Notes under the pieces: generated by a model
The model's input: only the letters and a program-made list of their open reading frames with translations
Told to the model about the DNA's origin: nothing
Databases searched by the model: none
Made by a program: the position numbers and the translations under genes
Origin: Hydractinia symbiolongicarpus
Taxonomy: Eukaryota > Cnidaria > Hydrozoa > Anthoathecata > Hydractiniidae
Direction: 5' to 3'
Length of the DNA stretch: 64,000 bases
Assembly: GCF_029227915.1 (NCBI RefSeq)
Contig: NC_079887.1
Span: forward strand, 25,915,650 to 25,979,649
Part shown: positions 41,005 through 53,940 of the stretch, piece by piece
Layout: each line of letters starts with the position of its first letter
Numbering within the stretch: position 1 is the stretch's first letter

Positions 41005-43560
41005 AAAATCGTTCGGGAAATGAGTTAACTCTCTGGGTACTTTCTTTGTATACTTTTGACTATGCGGGCCAAGCCCGGGATTTACGGGAAATCGCGGGTT
41101 TTCGTTTGCCGGCGTTTAAACTTCTTTTATTCAGCGTCTCATCAAAAATGAAAACATTTTTAAAAATTACAAGTCTTATGCGTTTTAGTGGTGAAAAAAT
41201 AATTTAAAAAATCGTTCTGGAAATGAGTTTACTCACAGGGTACTTTCTTTGTATACATTCGACTATACGTGCCAAGCCCGGGATTTACGGGAAATCGCGG
41301 GTTTTCGTTTGCCGGCGATTAAACTTCTTTTATTCAGCGTCTCATCAAAAATGAAAACATTTTTGAAAACTACAAGACTCATGCGTTTTAGTGGTGAAAA
41401 AATAATTTAAAAAATCGTTCTGGAAATGAGTTTACTCACAGGTTACTTTCTTTGTATACATTCGACTATACGGGCCAAGCCCGGGATTTACGGGAAATCG
41501 CGGTTTTCGTTTTCCGGAGATTAAACCTCTTTCATTAAGCGTCTCATCAAAAATGAAAACATTTTTAAAAACTACAAGTCTTATGCGTTTTAGTGGTGAA
41601 CAAATAATTTAAAAAATCGTTCTGGAAATGAGTTTACTCCCTGGGTGCTTTCTTTGTATACTTTTGACTATACGGGCCGAGTCCGGGATATACGGGAAAT
41701 CGCAGGTTTTCGTTTGCAGGCGATTAAACTGCTTTTATTCAGCGTCTCATCAAAAATGAAAACATTCTTGAAAACTACAAGTCTCATGCGTTTTAGTGGT
41801 GAAATAATAATTTAAAAAATCGTTTGGGAAATGAGTTTACTCCCTGGGTACTTTCTTTGTATACTTTTGACTATACGGGCCGAGTCCAGGATTTACGGGA
41901 AATCGCAGGTTTTCGTTTGCCGGCGATTAAACTTCATTTATTCAGCGTCTCATCAAAAATGAAAACATTTTTAAAAACTACAAGTCTCATGCGTTTTAGT
42001 GGTGAAAAAGTAATTTAAAAAATCGTTCGGGAAATGAGTTTACTCCCTGGGTACTTTCTTTGTATACTTTTGACTATACGGGCCAAGCCCGGGATTTACA
42101 GGAAATCGCGGATTTGCGTTTGCCGGCTATTAAACTTCTTTTATTCAGCGTCTCATCAAAAATGAAAACATTTTTAAAAACTACAAGTCTCATGCGTTTA
42201 GTGGTAAAAAAAAATTATAAAAAATCGTTCGGGAAATGAGTTTACTCCCTGGGTACTTTCTTTGTATACTTTTGACTATACGGGCCAAGCCCGGGATTAA
42301 CGGGAAATCGCGGGTTTTTGTTTGCCGGCGATTATACTTCTTTTATTCAGCGTCTCATCAAAAATGAAAACATTTTAAAAAACTACAAGTCTTATGCGTT
42401 TTAGTGGTGAAAAAATAATTTAAAAAATCGTTCTGGAAATGGGTTTACTCCCTGGGTACATTCTTTGTATACTTTTGACTATACGGGCCGAGTCCGGGAT
42501 TTAGGGAAATCGCAGGTTTTCGTTTGCCGGCGATTAAACTCCTTTTATTCAGCGTCTCATCAAATATGAAAATATTTTTGAAAACTACAAGTCTCATGCC
42601 TTTAGTGGTAAAAAAATAATTTAAAAAATCGTTCTGGAAATGGGTTTACTCACAGGGTACTTTCTTAGTATACATTCGACTATACGGGCCAAGCCCGGGA
42701 TTTACGGGAAATCGCGGGTTTTCGTTTTCCGGCGATTAAACCTCTTTCGTTAAGCGTCTCATCAAAAATAAAAACATTTTTAAAAAGTACAATTCTCATG
42801 TGTTTTAGTGGTGAAAAAAAATTTAAAAAATCGTTTGGGAAATGAGTTTACTCCCTGGATACTTTCTTTGTATACATTCGACAATACGGGCCAAGCCCCG
42901 GATTTACGGTAAAACGCGTGATTTCGTTTGCCGGCGATTAAACCTCTTTCATTAAGCGTCTCATCAAAAATGAAAACATTTTTGAAAACTAAAAGTCTCA
43001 TGCGTTTTAGTGGTGAAAATATAATTTAAAAAATCGTTCTGGAAATGAGTTTACTCCCTGGGTACTTTCTTTGTATACTTTTGACTATACGGGCCGAGTC
43101 CGGGATTTAGGGAAATTGCAGGTTTTCGTTTGCCGGCGATTAAACCTCTTTCATTAAGCGTCTCATAAAAAATAAAAAATTTTTTGAAAAGTACAAGTCT
43201 CATGTGTTTTAGTGGTGAAAAAAAAAATTAAAAAATCGTTCGGGAAATGAGTTTACTCTCTGGGTACTTTCTTGATATACTTTTGACTATGCGGGCCAAG
43301 CCCGGGATTTACGGGAAATCGCGGGTTTTCGTTTGCCGGCGTTTAAACTTCTTTTATTCAGCGTCTCATCAAAAATGAAAACATTTTTAAAAATTACAAG
43401 TCTTATGCGTTGTAGTGGTGAAAAAATAATTTAAAAAATCGTTCTGGAAATGAGTTTACTCACAGGGTACTTTCTTTGTATACATTCGACTATACGTGCC
43501 AAGCCCGGGATTTACGGGAAATCGCGGGTTTTCGTTTGCCGGCGATTAAACTTCTTTTAT

Positions 43561-45990
43561 TCAGCGTCTCATCAAAAATGAAAACATTTTTGAAAACTAC
43601 AAGACTCATGCGTTTTAGTGGTGAAAAAATAATTTAAAAAATCGTTCTGGAAATGAGTTTACTCACAGGTTACTTTCTTTGTATACATTCGACTATACGG
43701 GCCAAGCCCGGGATTTACGGGAAATCGCGGTTTTCGTTTTCCGGAGATTAAACCTCTTTCATTAAGCGTCTCATCAAAAATGAAAACATTTTTGAAAACT
43801 ACAAGTCTTATGCGTTTTAGTGGTGAACAAATAATTTAAAAAATCGTTCTGGAAATGAGTTTACTCCCTGGGTGCTTTCTTTGTATACTTTTGACTATAC
43901 GGGCCGAGTCCGGGATATACGGGAAATCGCAGGTTTTCGTTTGCAGGCGATTAAACTGCTTTTATTCAGCGTCTCATCAAAAATGAAAACATTCTTGAAA
44001 ACTACAAGTCTCATGCGTTTTAGTGGTGAAATAATAATTTAAAAAATCGTTTGGGAAATGAGTTTACTCACTGGGTACTTTCTTTGTATACTTTTGACTA
44101 TAAGGGCCGAGTCCAGGATTTACGGGAAATCGCAGGTTTTCGTTTGCCGGCGATTAAACTTCATTTATTCAGCGTCTCATCAAAAATGAAAACATTTTTA
44201 AAAACTACAAGTCTCATGCGTTTTAGTGGTGAGAAAGCAATTTAAAAAATCGTTCGGGAAATGAGTTTACTCCCTGGGTACTTTCTTTGTATACTTTTGA
44301 CTATACGGGCCAAGCCCGGGATTTACGGGAAATCGCGGATTTGCGTTTGCCGGCTATTAAACTTCTTTTATTCAGCGTCTCATCAAAAATGAAAACATTT
44401 TTAAAAACTACAAGTCTCATGCGTTTTAGTGGTGAAAAAATAATTTAAAAAATCGTTCGGGAAATGAGTTTACTCCCTGGGTACTTTCTTTGTATACTTT
44501 TGACTATACGGGCCAAGCCGGGATTTACGGGAAATCGCGGGTTTTCGTTTGCCGGCGATTAAACTTCTTTTATTCAGCGTCTCATCAAAAATGAAAACAT
44601 TTTTAAAAACTACAAGTCTTATGCGTTTTAGTGGTGAAAAAATAATATAAAAAATCGTTCTGGAAATGAGTTTACTCACAGGGTACTTTCTTTGTATACA
44701 TTCGACTATACGTGCCAAGCCCGGGATTTACGGGAAATCGCGGGTTTTCGTTTGCCGGCGATTAAACTTCTTTTATTCAGCGTCTCATCAAAAATGAAAA
44801 CATTTTTGAAAACTACAAGACTCATGCGTTTTAGTGGTGAAAAAATAATTTAAAAAATCGTTCTGGAAATGAGTTTACTCACAGGTTACTTTCTTTGTAT
44901 ACATTCGACTATACGGGCCAAGCCCGGGATTTACGGGAAATCGCGGTTTTCGTTTTCCGGAGATTAAACCTCTTTCATTAAGCGTCTCATCAAAAATGAA
45001 AACATTTTTGAAAACTACAAGTCTTATGCGTTTTAGTGGTGAACAAATAATTTAAAAAATCGTTCTGGAAATGAGTTTACTCCCTGGGTGCTTTCTTTGT
45101 ATACTTTTGACTATACGGGCCGAGTCCGGGATATACGGGAAATCGCAGGTTTTCGTTTGCAGGCGATTAAACTGCTTTTATTCAGCGTCTCATCAAAAAT
45201 GAAAACATTCTTGAAAACTACAAGTCTCATGCGTTTTAGTGGTGAAATAATAATTTAAAAAATCGTTTGGGAAATGAGTTTACTCACTGGGTACTTTCTT
45301 TGTATACTTTTGACTATACGGGCCGAGTCCAGGATTTACGGGAAATCGCAGGTTTTCGTTTGCCGGCGATTAAACTTCATTTATTCAGCGTCTCATCAAA
45401 AATGAAAACATTTTTAAAAACTACAAGTCTCATGCGTTTTAGTGGTGAGAAAGCAATTTAAAAAATCGTTCGGGAAATGAGTTTACTCCCTGGGTACTTT
45501 CTTTGTATACTTTTGACTATACGGGCCAAGCCCGGGATTTACGGGAAATCGCGGATTTGCGTTTGCCGGCTATTAAACTTCTTTTATTCAGCGTCTCATC
45601 AAAAATGAAAACATTTTTAAAAACTACAAGTCTCATGCGTTTTAGTGGTGAAAAAATAATTTAAAAAATCGTTCGGGAAATGAGTTTACTCCCTGGGTAC
45701 TTTCTTTGTATACTTTTGACTATACGGGCCAAGCCGGGATTTACGGGAAATCGCGGGTTTTCGTTTGCCGGCGATTAAACTTCTTTTATTCAGCGTCTCA
45801 TCAAAAATGAAAACATTTTTAAAAACTACAAGTCTTATGCGTTTTAGTGGTGAAAAAATAATATAAAAAATCGTTCTGGAAATGAGTTTACTCACAGGGT
45901 ACTTTCTTTGTATACATTCGACTATACGTGCCAAGCCCGGGATTTACGGGAAATCGCGGGTTTTCGTTTGCCGGCGATTAAACTGCTTTT
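43561..45990 (+). repeat. Higher-order repeat: hexamer, period 1216 bp, two copies
   Basis: The sequence at 43561 recurs at 44777, and the anchors 44051 and 44470 recur at 45267 and 45686, all 1216 bp apart. Both copies share the private CTCACTGGGTAC and GGTGAGAAAGCAATTT variants, which shows that they derive from one another. A single difference, CTATAAGGGCC near 44100 against CTATACGGGCC, suggests a young duplication. Confidence 0.88.
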
Positions 45991-46449
45991 ATTCAGCGTC
46001 TCATTAAAAATGAAAACATTCTTGAAAACTACAAGTCTCATGCGTTTTAGTGGTGAAAAAATAATTTAAAAATCGTTCTGGAAATGGGTTTACTCCCTGG
46101 GTACATTCTTTGTATACTTTTGACTATACGGGCCGAGTCCGGGATTTAGGGAAATCGCAGGTTTTCGTTTGCCGGCGATTAAACTCCTTTTATTCAGCGT
46201 CTCATCAAATATGAAAATATTTTTAAAAACTACAAGTCTCATGCGTTTAGTGGTGAAAAAATAATTTAAAAAATCGTTCTGGAAATGGGTTTACTCACAG
46301 GGTACTTTCTTTGTATACATTCGACTATACGGGCCAAGCCCGGGATTTACGGGAAATCGCGGGTTTTCGTTTTCCGGCGATTAAACCTCTTTCGTTAAGC
46401 GTCTCATCAAAAATAAAAACATTTTTAAAAAGTACAAGTCTCGTGTGTT

Positions 46450-49104
46450 TTAGTGGTGAAAAAAAAATTTAAAAAATCGTTCGGGAAATGAGTTTACTCC
46501 CTGGATACTTTCTTTGTATACATTCGACAATACGGGCCAAGCCCCGGATTTACGGGAAAACGCGGGATTTCGTTTGCCGGCGATTAAACCTCTTTCATTA
46601 ATCGTCTCATCAAAAATGAAAACATTTTTGAAAACCAAAAGTCTCATGCGTTTTAGTGGTGAAAAAAAAATTTAAAAAATCGTTCGGGAAATGAGTTTAC
46701 TCCCTGGATACTTTCTTTGTATACATTCGACTATACGGGCCAAGCCCTGGATTTACGGGAAAACGCGGGATTTCGTTTGCCGGCGATTAAACCTCTTTCA
46801 TTAAGCGTCTCATCAAAAATGAAAACATTTTTGAAAACTAAAAGTCTCATGCGTTTTAGTGGTGAAAAAATAATTTAAAAAATCGTTCGGGAATTGAGTT
46901 TACTCCCTGGATACTTTCTTTGTATACATTCGAATATACGGGCCGAGTCCGGGATTTACGGGAAATCGCGGATTTTCGTTTGCCGACGATTAAACTTCTT
47001 TTACTCAGCGTCACATCAAATATGAAAATATTTTTGAAAACTACAAGTCTCATGCGTTTAGTGGTAAAAAAAAATTATAAAAAATCGTTCGGGAAATGAG
47101 TTTACTCCCTGGGTACTTTCTTTGTATACTTTTGACTATACGGGCCAAGCCCGGGATTAACGGGAAATCGCGGGTTTTTGTTTGCCGGCGATTAAACTTC
47201 TTTTATTCAGCGTCTCATCAAAAATGAAAACATTTTAAAAAACTACAAGTCTTATGCGTTTTAGTGGTGAAAAAATAATTTAAAAAATCGTTCTGGAAAT
47301 GGGTTTACTCCCTGGGTACATTCTTTGTATACTTTTGACTATACGGGCCGAGTCCGGGATTTAGGGAAATCGCAGGTTTTCGTTTGCCGGCGATTAAACT
47401 CCTTTTATTCAGCGTCTCATAAAATATGAAAATATTTTTGAAAACTACAAGTCTCATGCGTTTAGTGGTGAAAAAAAAATTTAAAAAATCGTTCTGGAAA
47501 TGGGTTTACTCACAGGGTACTTTCTTAGTATACATTCGACTATACGGGCCAAGCCCGGGATTTACGGGAAATCGCGGGTTTTCGTTTTCCGGCGATTAAA
47601 CCTCTTTCGTTAAGCGTCTCATCAAAAATAAAAACATTTTTAAAAAGTACAAGTCTCATGTGTTTTAGTGGTGAAAAAAAATTTAAAAAATCGTTTGGGA
47701 AATGAGTTTACTCCCTGGATACTTTCTTTGTATACATTCGACAATATGGGCCAAGCCCCGGATTTACGGGAAAACGCGGGATTTCGTTTGCCGGCGATTA
47801 AACCTCTTTCATTAAGCGTCTCATCAAAAATGAAAACATTTTTGAAAACTAAAAGTCTCATGCGTTTTAGTGGTGAAAATATAATTTAAAAAATCGTTCT
47901 GGAAATGAGTTTACTCCCTGGGTACTTTCTTTGTATACTTTTGACTATACGGGCCGAGTCCGGAGTTTAGGGAAATTGCAGGTTTTCGTTTGCCGGCGAT
48001 TAAACCTCTTTCATTAAGCGTCTCATCAAAAATAAAAACATTTTTGAAAAGTACAAGTCTCATGTGTTTTAGTGGTGAAAAAAAAATTTAAAAAATCGTT
48101 CGGAAATGAGTTTACTCTCTGGGTACTTTCTTTGTATACTTTTGACTATGCGGGCCAAGCCCGGGATTTACGGGAAATCGCGGGTTTTCGTTTGCCGGCG
48201 TTTAAACTTCTTTTATTCAGCGTCTCATCAAAAATGAAAACATTTTTAAAAATTACAAGTCTTATGCGTTTTAGTGGTGAAAAAATAATTTAAAAAATCG
48301 TTCTGGAAATGAGTTTACTCACAGGGTACTTTCTTTGTATACATTCGACTATACGTGCCAAGCTCGGGATTTACGGGAAATCGCGGGTTTTCGTTTGCCG
48401 GCGATTAAACTTCTTTTATTCAGCGTCTCATCAAAAATGAAAACATTTTTGAAAACTACAAGACTCATGCGTTTTAGTGGTGAAAAAATAATTTAAAAAA
48501 TCGTTCTGGAAATGAGTTTACTCACAGGTTACTTTCTTTGTATACATTCGACTATACGGGCCAAGCCCGGGATTTACGGGAAATCGCGGTTTTCGTTTTC
48601 CGGAGATTAAACCTCTTTCATTAAGCGTCTCATCAAAAATGAAAACATTTTTGAAAACTACAAGTCTTATGCGTTTTAGTGGTGAACAAATAATTTAAAA
48701 AATCGTTCTGGAAATGAGTTTACTCCCTGGGTGCTTTCTTTGTATATTTTTGACTATACGGGCCGAGTCCGGGATATACGGGAAATCGCAGGTTTTCGTT
48801 TGCAGGCGATTAAACTGCTTTTATTCAGCGTCTCATCAAAAATGAAAACATTCTTGAAAACTACAAGTCTCATGCGTTTTAGTGGTGAAATAATAATTTA
48901 AAAAATCGTTTGGGAAATGAGTTTACTCCCTGGGTACTTTCTTTGTATACTTTTGACTATACGGGCCGAGTACAGGATTTACGGGAAATCGCAGGTTTTC
49001 GTTTGCCGGCGATTAAACTTCATTTATTCAGCATCTCATCAAAAATGAAAACATTTTTAAAAACTACAAGTCTCATGCGTTTTAGTGGTGAAAAAGTAAT
49101 TTAA
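46450..49104 (+). repeat. Dispersed copy of the 25.0-27.6 kb segment, offset 21,470 bp
   Basis: Anchors at 24980, 25386, 26170, 26602 and 27440 recur at 46450, 46856, 47640, 48072 and 48910, each exactly 21,470 bp away (106 monomers). The absence of any net length change over more than 2.6 kb points to segmental duplication and not to independent homogenisation of monomers. Confidence 0.87.
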
Positions 49105-50446
49105 AAAATCGTTCGGGAAATGAGTTTACTCCCTGGGTACTTTCTTTGTATACTTTTGACTATACGGGCCAAGCCCGGGATTTACGGGAAATCGCGGGTT
49201 TTCGTTTGCCGGCAATTAAACTTCTTTTATTCAGCGTCTCATCAAAAATGAAAACATTTTTAAAAACTACAAGTCTTATGCGTTTTAGTGGTGAAAAAAT
49301 AATTTAAAAAATCGTTCTGGAAATGAGTTTACTCACAGGGTACTTTCTTTGTATACATTCGACTATACGTGCCAAGCCCGGGATTTACGGGAAATCGCGG
49401 GTTTTCGTTTGCCGGCGATTAAACTGCTTTTATTCAGCGTCTCATTAAAAATGAAAACATTCTTGAAAACTACAAGTCTCATGCGTTTTAGTGGTGAAAA
49501 AATAATTTAAAAAATCGTTCTGGAAATGAGTTTACTCACAGGGTACTTTCTTTGTATACATTTGACTATACGTGCCAAGCCCGGGATTTACGGGAAATCG
49601 CGGGTTTTCGTTTGCCGGCGATTAAACTGCTTTTATTCAGCGTGTCATGAAAAATGAAAACATTTTTAAAAACTACAAGTCTCATGCGTTTTAGTGGTGA
49701 AAAAATAATTTAAAAAATCGTTCGGGAAATGAGTTTACTCCCTGGGTACTTTCTTTGTATACTTTTGACTATACGGGCCAAGCCGGGATTTACGGGAAAT
49801 CGCGGGTTTTCGTTTGCCGGCGATTAAACTTCTTTTATTCAGCGTCTCATCAAATATGAAAACATTTTTAAAAACTACAAGTCTTATGCGTTTTAGTGGT
49901 GAAAAAATAATTTAAAAAATCGTTCTGGAAATGAGTTTACTCACAGGGTACTTTCTTTGTATACATTCGACTATACGTGCCAAGCCCGGGATTTACGGGA
50001 AATCGCGGGTTTTCGTTTGCCGGCTATTAAACTGCTTTTATTCAGCGTCTCATTAAAAATGAAAACATTCTTAAAAACTACAAGTCTCATGCGTTTTAGT
50101 GGTGAAAAAATAATTTAAAAAATCGTTCTGGAAATGAGTTTACTCACAGGGTACTTTCTTTGTATACATTCGACTATACGTGCCAAGCCCGGAATTTACG
50201 GGAAATCGCGGGTTTTCGTTTGCCGGCGATTAAACTTCTTTTATTCAGCGTGTCATGAAAAATGAAAACATTTTTAAAAACTACAAGTCTCATGCGTTTT
50301 AGTGGTGAAAAAGTAATTTAAAATTTCGTTCGGGAAATGAGCTTACTCCCCGGGTACTTTCTTTGTATACTTTTGACTATACGGGCCAAGCCCGGGATTT
50401 ACGGGAAATCGCGGGTTTTCGTTTGCCGGCGATTAAACTTCTTTTA

Positions 50447-51646
50447 TTAAGCGTCTCATCAAAAATAAAAACATTTTTAAAAAGTACAAGTCTCATGTGT
50501 TTTAGTGGTGAAAAAAAATTTAAAAAATCGTTTGGGAAATGAGTTTACTCCCTGGATACTTTCTTTGTATACATTCGACAATATGGGCCAAGCCCCGGAT
50601 TTACGGGAAAACGCGGGATTTCGTTTGCCGGCGATTAAACCTCTTTCATTAAGCGTCTCATCAAAAATGAAAACATTTTTGAAAACTAAAAGTCTCATGC
50701 GTTTTAGTGGTGAAAATATAATTTAAAAAATCGTTGCCGGCGTTTAAACTTCTTTTATTCAGCGTCTCATCAAAAATGAAAACATTTTTAAAAATTACAA
50801 GTCTTATGCGTTTTAGTGGTGAAAAAATAATTTAAAAAATCGTTCTGGAAATGAGTTTACTCACAGGGTACTTTCTTTGTATACATTCGACTATACGTGC
50901 CAAGCTCGGGATTTACGGGAAATCGCGGGTTTTCGTTTGCCGGCGATTAAACTTCTTTTATTCAGCGTCTCATCAAAAATGAAAACATTTTTGAAAACTA
51001 CAAGACTCATGCGTTTTAGTGGTGAAAAAATAATTTAAAAAATCGTTCTGGAAATGAGTTTACTCACAGGTTACTTTCTTTGTATACATTCGACTATACG
51101 GGCCAAGCCCGGGATTTACGGGAAATCGCGGTTTTCGTTTTCCGGAGATTAAACCTCTTTCATTAAGCGTCTCATCAAAAATAAAAACATTTTTGAAAAC
51201 TACAAGTCTTATGCGTTTTAGTGGTGAACAAATAATTTAAAAAATCGTTCTGGAAATGAGTTTACTCCCTGGGTGCTTTCTTTGTATACTTTTGACTATA
51301 CGGGCCGAGTCCGGGATATACGGGAAATCGCAGGTTTTCGTTTGCAGGCGATTAAACTGCTTTTATTCAGCGTCTCATCAAAAATGAAAACTTTCTTGAA
51401 AACTACAAGTCTCATGCGTTTTAGTGGTGAAATAATAATTTAAAAAATCGTTTGGGAAATGAGTTTACTCCCTGGGTACTTTCTTTGTATACTTTTGACT
51501 ATACGGGCCGAGTCCAGGATTTACGGGAAATCGCAGGTTTTCGTTTGCCGGCGATTAAACTTCATTTATTCACCATCTCATCAAAAATGAAAACATTTTT
51601 AAAAACTACAAGTCTCATGCGTTTTAGTGGTGAAAAAGTAATTTAA
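50447..51646 (+). repeat. Rearranged copy of the 47.6-49.1 kb segment with an inner 295-bp deletion
   Basis: The left part matches 47640-47898 at an offset of 2837 bp and the right part matches from 48194 at an offset of 2542 bp, so 295 bp are missing at 50735/50736. At the joint, AAAATCGTT runs straight into GCCGGCGTTTAAAC. TCGTT is present at both parental break sites. The left edge near 50447 is a hybrid monomer in which TTCTTTTATT is followed by AAGCGTCTC. Confidence 0.88.
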
Positions 51647-53940
51647 AAAATCGTTCGGGAAATGAGTTTACTCCCTGGGTACTTTCTTTGTATACTTTTG
51701 ACTATACGGGCCAAGCCCGGGATTTACGGGAAATCGCGGGTTTTCGTTTGCCGGCGATTAAACTTCTTTTATTCAGCGTCTCATCAAAAATGAAAACATT
51801 TTTAAAAACTACAAGTCTTATGCGTTTTAGTGGTGAAAAAATAATTTAAAAAATCGTTCTGGAAATGAGTTTACTCACAGGGTACTTTCTTTGTATACAT
51901 TCGACTATACGTGCCAAGCCCGGGATTTACGGGAAATCGCGGGTTTTCGTTTGCCGGCGATTAAACTGCTTTTATTCAGCGTCTCATTAAAAATGAAAAC
52001 ATTCTTGAAAACTACAAGTCTCATGCGTTTTAGTGGTGAAAAAATAATTTAAAAAATCGTTCTGGAAATGAGTTTACTCACAGGGTACTTTCTTTGTATA
52101 CATTTGACTATACGTGCCAAGACCGGGATTTACGGGAAATCGCGGGTTTTCGTTTGCCGGCGATTAAACTGCTTTTATTCAGCGTGTCATGAAAAATGAA
52201 AACATTTTTAAAAACTACAAGTCTCATGCGTTTTAGTGGTGAAAAAATAATTTAAAAAATCGTTCTGGAAATGAGTTTACTCACAGGGTACTTTCTTTGT
52301 ATACATTCGACTATACGTGCCAAGCCCGGGATTTACGGGAAATCGCGGGTTTTCGTTTGCCGGCTATTAAACTGCTTTTATTCAGCGTCTCATTAAAAAT
52401 GAAAACATTCCTAAAAACTACAAGTCTCATGCGTTTTAGTGGTGAAAAAATAATTTAAAAAATCGTTCTGGAAATGAGTTTACTCACAGGGTACTTTCTT
52501 TGTATACATTCGACTATACGTGCCAAGCCCGGAATTTACGGGAAATCGCGGGTTTTCGTTTGCCGGCGATTAAACTTCTTTTATTCAGCGTGTCATGAAA
52601 AATGAAAACATTTTTAAAAACTACAAGTCTCATGCGTTTTAGTGGTGAAAAAGTAATTTAAAATTTCGTTCGGGAAATGAGCTTACTCCCCGGGTACTTT
52701 CTTTGTATACTTTTGACTATACGGGCCAAGCCCGGGATTTACGGGAAATCGCTGGTTTTCGTTTGCCGGCGATTAAACTTCTTTTATTCAGCGTCTCATC
52801 AAATATGAAAATATTTTTGAAAACTACAAGTCTCATGCGTTTAGTGGTGAAAAAACAATTTAAAAAATCGTTCTGGAAATGAGTTTACTCACAGGGTACT
52901 TTCCTTGTATACATTCGACTATACGGGCCAAGCCCGGGATTTACGGGAAATCGCGGGTTTTCGTTTTCCGGCGATTAAACTTCATTTATTCAGCGTTTCA
53001 TCAAAAATGAAAACATTCTTGAAAACTACAAGTCTCATGCGTTTTAGTGGTGAAATAGTAATTTAAAAAATCGTTTGGGAAATGAGTTTACTCCCTGGGT
53101 GCTTTCTTTGTATACTTTTGACTATACGGGCCGAGTCCAGAATTTACGGGAAATCGCAGGTTTTCGTTTGCCGGCGATTAAACTTCATTTATTCAGCGTC
53201 TCATCAAAAAATGAAAACATTTTTAAAAACTACAAGTCTCATGCGTTTTAGTTGTGAAAAAGTAATTTAAAAAATCGTTCGGGAAATGAGTTTACTCCCT
53301 GGGTACTTTCTTTGTATACTTTTGACTATACGGGCCAAGCCCGGGATTTACGGGAAATCGCGGATTTTCGTTTGCCGGCGATTAAACTTCTTTTATTCAG
53401 CGTCTCATCAAAAATGAAAACATTTTTAAAAACTACAAGTCTCATGCGTTTTAGTGGTGAAAAAATAATTTAAAAAATCGTTCGGGAAATGAGTTTACTC
53501 CCTGGGTACTTTCTTTGTATACTTTTGACTATACGGGCCAAGCCGGGATTTACGGGAAATCGCGGGTTTTCGTTTGCCGGCGATTAAACTTCTTTTATTC
53601 AGCGTCTCATCAAAAATGAAAACATTTTTAAAAACTACAAGTCTTATGCGTTTTAGTGGTGAAAAAATAATTTTAAAAATCGTTCTGGAAATGAATTTAC
53701 TCACAGGGTACTTTCTTTGTATACATTCGACTATACGTGCCAAGTTCGGGATTTACGGGAAATCGCGGGTTTTCGTTTGCCGGCGATTAAACTGCTTTTA
53801 TTCAGCGTCTCATTAAAAATGAAAACATTCTTGAAAACTACAAGTCTCATGCGTTTTAGTTGTAAAAAATAATTTAAAAAATCGTTCTGGAAATGAGTTT
53901 ACTCACAGGGTACTTTCTTTGTATACATTCGACTATACGT

